Positions 59,331 to 64,000 of a stretch of 64,000 nucleotides of DNA are shown here, piece by piece; within the stretch, counting starts at the first letter, position 1, and every line of letters begins with the position of its first letter. The DNA is taken from NCBI GenBank assembly GCA_017514665.1, contig JAFWIX010000001.1, forward strand, positions 124,001 to 188,000. The letters are read 5' to 3'. The stretch comes from Candidatus Saccharimonadota bacterium (GTDB lineage: Bacteria > Patescibacteriota > Saccharimonadia > Saccharimonadales > Saccharimonadaceae). The notes below the pieces were generated by a model. That model was not told the origin of the DNA, searched no databases, and saw nothing but the letters and a program-made list of their open reading frames with translations. The position numbers were made by a program, and so were the translations under genes.

Positions 59331-59542
59331 ACAATACATAGCGACTACGATCATATGGGAGAAGCAATTAATTTAGTTGAAACCTTTAAAGTAGAGAAAG
59401 TAATCTTTAATTGTGGAGAGTTTAATGATTTAGAAAAAAATTTATAAAAGTATTAGATAAAAAGAAGATTAGGTATTATTCATGCATTAAAGAATTAATT
59501 ACAGATAATAACAAATTATATAAATTAAGAAAAATAGATTAA
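59331..59542 (+). pseudogene. Relic of a metallo-beta-lactamase-fold protein
   Basis: Translated from 59331 the sequence reads TIHSDYDHMGEAINLVETF then VEKVIFNCGEFNDLE, with the H-x-D-x-D-H zinc motif of the metallo-beta-lactamase fold as in ComEC-type hydrolases. A run of seven A after GAA shifts the frame near 59433; adding one A restores KFIKVLDKKKIRYYS through KLRKID and a stop. Both ends of the parent gene are missing. Codons are AT-rich (AGA, ATA, TTA), unlike neighbours. It is a decayed transferred fragment; sequencing error at the A run is possible but would not restore the missing ends. Confidence 0.65.
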
Positions 59543-59577
59543 AGATCGAGACTTGTAATCCTTAGGGAGGAGTAGAT

Positions 59578-59766
59578 ATGAATTATATTGATGAAAATAT
59601 AAAGACTACAGATGAAAATGATACGATATGAATTATTATTTGTAAACAAGATAATGAATATGTTATAGAAAATTGTTTAGATGAAAGAATTGTTGTTAGA
59701 GAACATGAATCAGTGTTATATAATAATAAAAGAAATGAGAGATATTTATGGATTATGAAATTATAA
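59578..59766 (+). pseudogene. Relic of a DUF1016 (YhcG-type) nuclease, 3' end
   Basis: From 59578 the frame reads MNYIDENIKTTDENDTI, then TGA, then IIICKQDNEYVIENCLDE and RIVVREHES. This matches, by memory, the C-terminal part of DUF1016/PDDEXK proteins, where the motif is TIGIIICK; the TGA stands where glycine (GGA) is expected. The catalytic portion is missing. GGGAGGAG before the ATG may be chance, since that methionine is internal in the family. The 3' end overlaps the start of the VanY-like gene. Confidence 0.6.
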
Positions 59767-60341
59767 TAAATAAAAACAAATGTATAAAAAATGAAGAATT
59801 ACCAAAAAAACTAGTTGCTATTGGTAAAAATGAACATCCAACTATTTCGTTTGAAAATGAAACTGATGATATATTATTAGAGGAAACGGCTGCATTATTT
59901 TTTATCAAAATGATGAATGATTTTAATAGTAGCCATATTAATAAATTAATTCCAGATAGTGGATATAGAACAATTGAAAGACAAAAAAGATTATTAAAAT
60001 ACTATTATGATAGAGATGGTGAAGAAGCATTTTCATATGTAGCTCCACCAAGATCATCAGAACATCATACGGGTTTAGCCATTGATATTGCTTTGATTAT
60101 TAACGGAAAATATACGGATGATATTACTGGAGAAGAAGAAGAAATAATAGATTTACAGTCTATTTGCTATAAATATGGATACATATTAAGATATCCAAAA
60201 GGTAAAGAAGAGATTACAGGTTATAAATATGAACCTTGGCATTTTCGTTTTGTAGGATTGAATTTGGCAAAAAGAATTCATGAAAGTGGACTGACATTAG
60301 AAGAAATAAAACAACTAAAATATGTTAAAAAGTTAAAATAA
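59748..60341 (+). CDS. VanY-like D-alanyl-D-alanine carboxypeptidase (M15B), foreign composition
   Basis: A 197-residue zinc peptidase: DSGYRTIERQKRLL, SSEHHTGLAIDIALI (zinc ligands in the H-x6-D segment) and YEPWHFRFVG with the last histidine. M15B enzymes trim D-Ala from peptidoglycan peptides. There is no signal peptide, so it would act inside unless exported otherwise. The reading frame is intact, but AGA, ATA and TTA codons dominate and GC is far below the neighbours, pointing to recent transfer from an AT-rich donor, probably Firmicutes-like. The ATG lies inside the DUF1016 relic, with only a weak GAGAG upstream. Confidence 0.85.
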   Translation: MDYEIIINKNKCIKNEELPKKLVAIGKNEHPTISFENETDDILLEETAALFFIKMMNDFNSSHINKLIPDSGYRTIERQKRLLKYYYDRDGEEAFSYVAPPRSSEHHTGLAIDIALIINGKYTDDITGEEEEIIDLQSICYKYGYILRYPKGKEEITGYKYEPWHFRFVGLNLAKRIHESGLTLEEIKQLKYVKKLK

Positions 60342-60434
60342 ATATAGAAAGGTTAACGAACTATTATATAGATAGCACTTTTTATAGATTAATTTCATTC
60401 GACTTACTTTTTGACAATCACCACATGGAGACTA

Positions 60435-61214
60435 TTACCAATCGGCATCATCCCAGCCATCGACGGCGTCATCTATATTATCCTCTGGTTCGCTACCTTC
60501 CGTATTAGTGCGTGTAAATCCAAATGGATTATTCTCGTCAAATGCCTCATGCCTTTTCTTTGTTTGTTCTTGCACTTTTGCTAATCGTTCATCAAGCTCT
60601 TTTTTAAAATCTCCAGTAATATTTGGTTCAAAATTTGGGTTGAGCTCAACTTGCCCAGTCTCTGAATTGTAATTTCCAATTATAAAACGCCTGTCAATAT
60701 AATTTGTCGCTTGACCATTTTTATCCTCATGCTCAGTAAAGTATGCCTGCGTTCGTTCACTTCCAACTTCCGTATATCCATGGTGGTAATCGAGAGGGAA
60801 ACGCATTAATATAACATTCTTTGCGCCTCGATGTGGCCAATTATCCAGCTTCTCTTTCATTTTCTGAAAATCTAGCCTACCTTCCATCGAGCTCCAAAGA
60901 CCAACCGTATTGTCAGTTAAATCTGTTGAGCCGACCACTTCATTACCCCTGTTCATACTAACCATATTCCCCAGTGATTCAAAGCCCTTTACGCCTTCGT
61001 CAAAAATACTCTCAACAACTTCATGACTATTTCCCGCCGAGGCCGTACCGTGCCCACTAATCATTGTATTTTCAAAACTACAAAGATTAGCGATTTCTTC
61101 TAATTTTACAAACTTTTTCTCGCCAGCAAACTCTGGAACACTCTTTAGGTATTCTTCACCCCAAGCGGAATCGTCATTTTGTTGTTCTGCATTTGATGAA
61201 ATAATTTCGTTCAT
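60435..61214 (-). CDS. Unknown soluble protein, possible H-type ADP-ribosyltransferase-like
   Basis: A 259-residue acidic soluble protein. It has MISGHGTASAG then VVESIFDEGVKGFESL, resembling the HGT...I..G(L) start of PARP/KptA-type ADP-ribosyltransferases, followed by NWPHRGAKNVILMRFPLDY and YIDRRFIIGNYN. This is pattern resemblance only. The C-terminal 60 residues are acidic and likely disordered. AAAGGAGG precedes the ATG, so unlike its partner at 58011 it is a leadered gene. The two unknown proteins bracket the AT-rich islet. Confidence 0.6.
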   Translation of the reverse strand: MNEIISSNAEQQNDDSAWGEEYLKSVPEFAGEKKFVKLEEIANLCSFENTMISGHGTASAGNSHEVVESIFDEGVKGFESLGNMVSMNRGNEVVGSTDLTDNTVGLWSSMEGRLDFQKMKEKLDNWPHRGAKNVILMRFPLDYHHGYTEVGSERTQAYFTEHEDKNGQATNYIDRRFIIGNYNSETGQVELNPNFEPNITGDFKKELDERLAKVQEQTKKRHEAFDENNPFGFTRTNTEGSEPEDNIDDAVDGWDDADW

Positions 61215-61232
61215 AATAGACCTCCTTTATTT

Positions 61233-61241
61233 ATTATATCA
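61233..61241 (-). promoter_or_regulatory. Extended -10 promoter of the 259-residue protein gene
   Basis: Minus-strand TGATATAAT, 18 bases before the ATG; the gap contains AGGAGG. Confidence 0.55.
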
Positions 61242-61293
61242 TTTTTATACGCTGTTAATACCTGTCCAATTCGCCCCCACCATCCGAAATTCA

Positions 61294-61302
61294 TGCTATA
61301 AT
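61294..61302 (+). promoter_or_regulatory. Extended -10 promoter of the amino-acid ABC operon
   Basis: TGCTATAAT ending exactly six bases before the ATG (gap aggttt). Confidence 0.6.
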
Positions 61303-61308
61303 AGGTTT

Positions 61309-62190
61309 ATGGTTAAAAAACGGTCCAGCAAGATTTTGAAATTTTTTGCTAATTGGTGGGCGCTGATTTTACTCTTTATTGGTTTTTCCGTTCTCAACAC
61401 CATCACGCTTATTCAAAGCATTGAAAGCTATGACTACACGGTAGAGACCAACGCTTTCTTTGCGCCATTTGAATATTATGACAATCGCCAAATTGTCGGT
61501 GTGGATGTTGAAATCATTAATCGCGTAGCCGAAAAATTAGACGCCAATATAGATATCAAAAACGTCGAATTCGGCATGATTATTGACAACGTTGCTAATG
61601 GCGTCATCACTGATGCTGGTGCAGCTGGTATTACCATCACTCCTGCTCGTGCCGAAAAAGTAGACTTTAGTATTCCGTATTACACCTCAGTTCAATATGT
61701 AATTTTCGATCCTAACAGTCCCCCAGAAATCAAAGATAACTACATAGTTTGGGATGCTTTGAAGGGTAAAATTATCGGTACGCAGACTGGTAGCACCGGC
61801 TATCTATTTGCTTCAGACGAAATTGAGGAGGGAATACTCAAAAATAGTGGCACCACCCTCAAAGGTTTAGACTCACATCAATTATCCGCTGACGCTATCA
61901 AAGCTCATATTATCGACTACGCCATTGCCGATGAACTCGCCGCTCAATTTATCATCGAGAAAAATCCCGGTCTAGCCACTTTACCGCTCTACTATACCGC
62001 CGAAACCCCCGACGAAGCAGATTACCCCGCCGAAGAATCTTATGCTATCGCCGTCAACAAACAACGGCCAGAGCTTCTAGAAGCCTTCAACGAAGTTCTG
62101 AATGGAATGTTAATCCCAGATGAAAATGGTAAAACCGAAATGGATAAATTAATATTAAAATATATGGGGCTCAGTGAGGAGGAGAGCTAA
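61309..62190 (+). CDS. Amino-acid ABC transporter substrate-binding protein, membrane-anchored
   Basis: A 293-residue family 3 solute-binding protein. The N-terminal helix (WWALILLFIGFSVLNTITLI, about residues 16-36) has no lipobox, so it is a helix-anchored binding protein. The domain has YYDNRQIVGVDVEIINRVA, GAAGITITPARAEKVDFS and GKIIGTQTGSTGYLF, typical of polar amino-acid binders. The first gene of a three-gene uptake operon. The exact amino acid cannot be read; arginine would suit the deiminase pathway, but this is inference. Confidence 0.9.
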   Translation: MVKKRSSKILKFFANWWALILLFIGFSVLNTITLIQSIESYDYTVETNAFFAPFEYYDNRQIVGVDVEIINRVAEKLDANIDIKNVEFGMIIDNVANGVITDAGAAGITITPARAEKVDFSIPYYTSVQYVIFDPNSPPEIKDNYIVWDALKGKIIGTQTGSTGYLFASDEIEEGILKNSGTTLKGLDSHQLSADAIKAHIIDYAIADELAAQFIIEKNPGLATLPLYYTAETPDEADYPAEESYAIAVNKQRPELLEAFNEVLNGMLIPDENGKTEMDKLILKYMGLSEEES

Positions 62191-62891
62191 TGGGAGATTT
62201 CTTTAACAAAATCATCGAACTATTTACTACGCCGCAATATATCGAGGCTATGTTGCACGGCTTTTTACTGACTTTGCAAATTGCCTTTTTTGCTATTATT
62301 ATTGGTCTAATCATCGGCACGGTTGTTGCTTTGGTAGACACCGCCAAAGCTTCCAAATGGCTGATGTTGCCAAAGCTCATTTGCAAAGTCTATACCACCA
62401 TCATTCGCGGTACTCCGATGGCTTTACAATTATTTATCATGTTTTTTGTCATCTTTGCCATTAAGGGCTTTCCGCAAATTATCATTGCCATCCTCGCTTT
62501 TGGTTTTAATTCTGGCGCTTACGTTGCTGAGGTTGTTCGTAGCGGTATTCAGTCGGTCGACCCCGGACAAAAAGAAGCCGGCCTTGCGCTTGGTCTCAAA
62601 AACATCACCATCTTCCGCAAAATTATCGCCCCGCAAGCTATTAAGAACATTATCCCCGCGCTCGGCAACGAAATCATTACCGTCATCAAAGAAACTGCTA
62701 TTGTCAGCATGGTTGGCCTCTATGATCTTAACATGGCCGCGAAGGACATTGGTTCCGGTCAGAATATGGCCAGCTACATTGTCCCGATGTTTGTAGCTGC
62801 GCTGTTCTATCTTGCCGTAGTATACCTGATTACATTCGTTATCAAACGTGTTGAGAAAAGATTACGTAAAAGTGATTTGAGAGCTGTCTAA
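62190..62891 (+). CDS. Amino-acid ABC transporter permease (HisM/GlnP type)
   Basis: A 233-residue permease with five helices. The EAA loop is seen in EAGLALGLKNITIFRKIIAP, which contacts the ATPase; earlier RGTPMALQLFIMFF is the family hallmark. It is coupled to the binding protein by a one-base overlap (TAATG) with GAGGAGGAG upstream. It probably works as a homodimer, since only one permease is encoded. Confidence 0.93.
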   Translation: MGDFFNKIIELFTTPQYIEAMLHGFLLTLQIAFFAIIIGLIIGTVVALVDTAKASKWLMLPKLICKVYTTIIRGTPMALQLFIMFFVIFAIKGFPQIIIAILAFGFNSGAYVAEVVRSGIQSVDPGQKEAGLALGLKNITIFRKIIAPQAIKNIIPALGNEIITVIKETAIVSMVGLYDLNMAAKDIGSGQNMASYIVPMFVAALFYLAVVYLITFVIKRVEKRLRKSDLRAV

Positions 62892-62900
62892 GGAGGAAGT

Positions 62901-63629
62901 ATGGAGAATAAAATTATTACAATCAAAGATTTGAAAAAAGAATTCGGCAAAAACAAAGTTTTACGTGGTATTGATTTTGCGCTCGATCCAGGCGAGACCG
63001 TGGTAGTACTTGGTCCTTCTGGTTCTGGTAAATCCACTTTTTTGCGTTGCATCAACCGTATGGAAGAGCCCACTGCTGGTGAAATTTATTTTAAAGACAC
63101 GCTCATCACCGATAAAAACATTCAAAAGATGCGTCAAAAAATCGGCATGGTGTTCCAGCACTTCAATTTAATTGCCAACCTAAATGTTATGGATAATTTA
63201 ATCATGGCACCAGTTACGCTCAAATTAATGAGCGAAGAAAAAGCCGAACAAAAAGCCAAAGATTTGTTAAAGCATATTGGCTTGTCAAACAAAGCTGAAG
63301 CCTACCCCGCTAGCCTCTCAGGCGGCCAAAAGCAGCGCATTGCTATTATTCGCGCCATGATGATGGATCCAGAGGTTTTGCTCTTTGATGAACCTACCTC
63401 TGCTCTTGATCCAGAAGCTATCGGTGACGTCTTGAGTCTCATTCGTGAAGTCGATAAACTTGGCATGACTATTATGATCGTCACGCACGAAATGGGTTTT
63501 GCGCGCGAAATCGCTTCTCGTATCGTCTTTATTGATGAAGGTAAAATTCTCGAAGAGGGCACGTCCGAAACATTCTTTACTCACCCCAAAACTCCTCGGG
63601 TCAAAGAATTTCTTGAAAAAGTACTGTGA
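62901..63629 (+). CDS. Amino-acid ABC transporter ATPase (GlnQ/HisP type)
   Basis: A 242-residue ATPase with Walker A LGPSGSGKSTFLRCIN, Q-loop VFQHFNL, signature LSGGQKQRIAIIRAM, Walker B VLLFDEPTSALDPE and H-loop VTHEMGF. It powers the preceding permease and binding protein. AAGGAGG lies before the ATG. Length and motifs are fully standard. Confidence 0.95.
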   Translation: MENKIITIKDLKKEFGKNKVLRGIDFALDPGETVVVLGPSGSGKSTFLRCINRMEEPTAGEIYFKDTLITDKNIQKMRQKIGMVFQHFNLIANLNVMDNLIMAPVTLKLMSEEKAEQKAKDLLKHIGLSNKAEAYPASLSGGQKQRIAIIRAMMMDPEVLLFDEPTSALDPEAIGDVLSLIREVDKLGMTIMIVTHEMGFAREIASRIVFIDEGKILEEGTSETFFTHPKTPRVKEFLEKVL

Positions 63630-63635
63630 TATAAT
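63627..63635 (+). promoter_or_regulatory. Extended -10 promoter of the FtsB-like gene
   Basis: TGATATAAT ending seven bases before the ATG; it overlaps the stop of the ATPase gene. Confidence 0.6.
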
Positions 63636-63642
63636 ATAGATA

Positions 63643-64000
63643 ATGCAAAAGCTTAAAACTAAACTCCGCCAGCTTAATTACAAAACCAAATACGATTATC
63701 TTACTTTTGATAATGTTGTGTTGGCCATTGCTGGCGTGCTTTGTTTGGCTTGGACTTGGGGTTCGATTTCTTCTACATCGCGTAACTGGGAACTTGCCCA
63801 GACGGTCGCCGAACGTCAAAGGGAGTTGTCACTTATGCAGCTAGAAAGCGAGACTTTAGAGCTTGAAAACGATTATTACAAATCCCCCGAATATCAAGAG
63901 CTTGCCGCACGTCGTCTTGCCAATAAGAAACTCCCGGGCGAGAACATGATTTACCTTTCTGAAAATTCCGAAGCCGCCAAGACCAAACATCAAGCCGAAA
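63643..64000 (+). CDS. FtsB/DivIC-like septum protein, partial
   Basis: The first 119 residues are visible before the window ends. A basic cytoplasmic start, a helix near residues 24-44 (FDNVVLAIAGVLCLAWTWG), a coiled coil (about 48-85) and the segment SPEYQELAARRLANKKLPGE match FtsB/DivIC-like division proteins, which bridge FtsQ and FtsL at the septum. The tail after NMIYLSENSEAA continues out of the window. It starts leaderless-style, seven bases from the -10. Confidence 0.75.
   Translation, partial: MQKLKTKLRQLNYKTKYDYLTFDNVVLAIAGVLCLAWTWGSISSTSRNWELAQTVAERQRELSLMQLESETLELENDYYKSPEYQELAARRLANKKLPGENMIYLSENSEAAKTKHQAE

Larger units (their letters stand above)
59300..60345. mobile_element. 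AT-rich transferred islet
   Basis: This kilobase is visibly poorer in G and C than either side and has different codon use. It contains two broken gene ends and one intact gene, all plus-strand, packed as they might be in an AT-rich donor. No transposase, integrase or flanking direct repeats are seen, so the way it entered is unknown; natural transformation via ComEC is one option. Confidence 0.65.

Noticed and set aside
59431-59445. Programmed frameshift at the A7 run in the metallo-beta-lactamase relic
   Set aside because: The gene lacks both ends, so recoding would restore nothing useful; decay or an assembly error is simpler.
58011-61214. A complete toxin-antitoxin or phage-defence island
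   Set aside because: No antitoxin-like partner, recombinase or known defence domain is visible; the two flanking genes have separate promoters. Only the weaker effector idea is kept.
1-64000. Use of an alternative code with UGA as glycine
   Set aside because: UGA ends real genes here, for example at 56128-56130, and conserved proteins contain no internal UGA.

Overview
The window looks like the origin-proximal part of a chromosome from a Candidatus Saccharibacteria (TM7, Patescibacteria) bacterium. The lineage is inferred from gene content and compact gene versions, not from a 16S gene, which is absent here. UGA is used as a stop (for example the first ABC exporter gene), so the code is the standard bacterial one and not the UGA=Gly code of Gracilibacteria/Absconditabacteria. 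|| Layout: (1) 1-2354: divergent dnaA (5' end only) and rpmH-rnpA-yidC-jag, with three DnaA-box matches between them, the probable oriC. (2) 2351-8185: an LCP cell-wall ligase, a LexA-like DNA-binding protein without its protease, a membrane acyltransferase, and a two-gene unit ending in a secreted lysozyme-like protein with three ricin-type lectin domains. (3) 8231-27809: a large cell-surface polysaccharide region (glycosyltransferases, YfhO, two DUF4422-GT8 fusions, UDP-galactopyranose mutase, LicD, Wzm/Wzt-type exporter, GtrA, GalE, a WbaP-like initiating transferase, a Wzy/WaaL-like protein). GalE plus Glf point to galactofuranose in the polymer. (4) 27813-38005: a short phosphotransacetylase and, 7 kb away, acetate kinase (acetyl-P to ATP); a cysteine desulfurase-like enzyme, MurC, a membrane thioredoxin-like gene with a two-cysteine secreted neighbour, an eight-repeat DUF285/BspA-like surface protein, and a DnaJ-like gene behind a CIRCE box. 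(5) 38142-48763: zinc-ribbon membrane protein, tsaE, comEC lacking the metallo-beta-lactamase domain, a half-length tsaB, the arginine deiminase genes (arcB-arcA-YfcC transporter, no carbamate kinase here), RNase Y. (6) 48840-57984: tRNA-Pro(TGG), ftsH, murJ, uppP, tRNA-Pro(CGG), tRNA-Pro(GGG), a heterodimeric ABC exporter and a CAT tRNA. (7) 58011-61214: an accessory islet with two unknown proteins flanking an AT-rich foreign stretch that holds two gene relics and an intact VanY-like peptidase. (8) 61309-64000: an amino-acid ABC uptake system and the start of an FtsB/DivIC-like gene. || Together this fits a host-dependent, fermentative small bacterium that gains ATP from acetyl-phosphate and possibly arginine, imports amino acids, takes up DNA and invests heavily in its surface. 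|| Two signals stand out beyond gene content. First, most transcription units start with an extended -10 box (TGnTATAAT) placed 6-11 nt before the ATG with no Shine-Dalgarno, which implies mostly leaderless or near-leaderless mRNAs; genes inside operons and a minority of first genes carry ordinary Shine-Dalgarno sites. Second, two related two-hairpin RNA elements follow tRNA-Pro genes and precede ftsH and the ABC exporter; their stems differ in sequence but keep pairing while one loop stays constant. A separate pair of related long palindromes closes the pta and tsaB genes.
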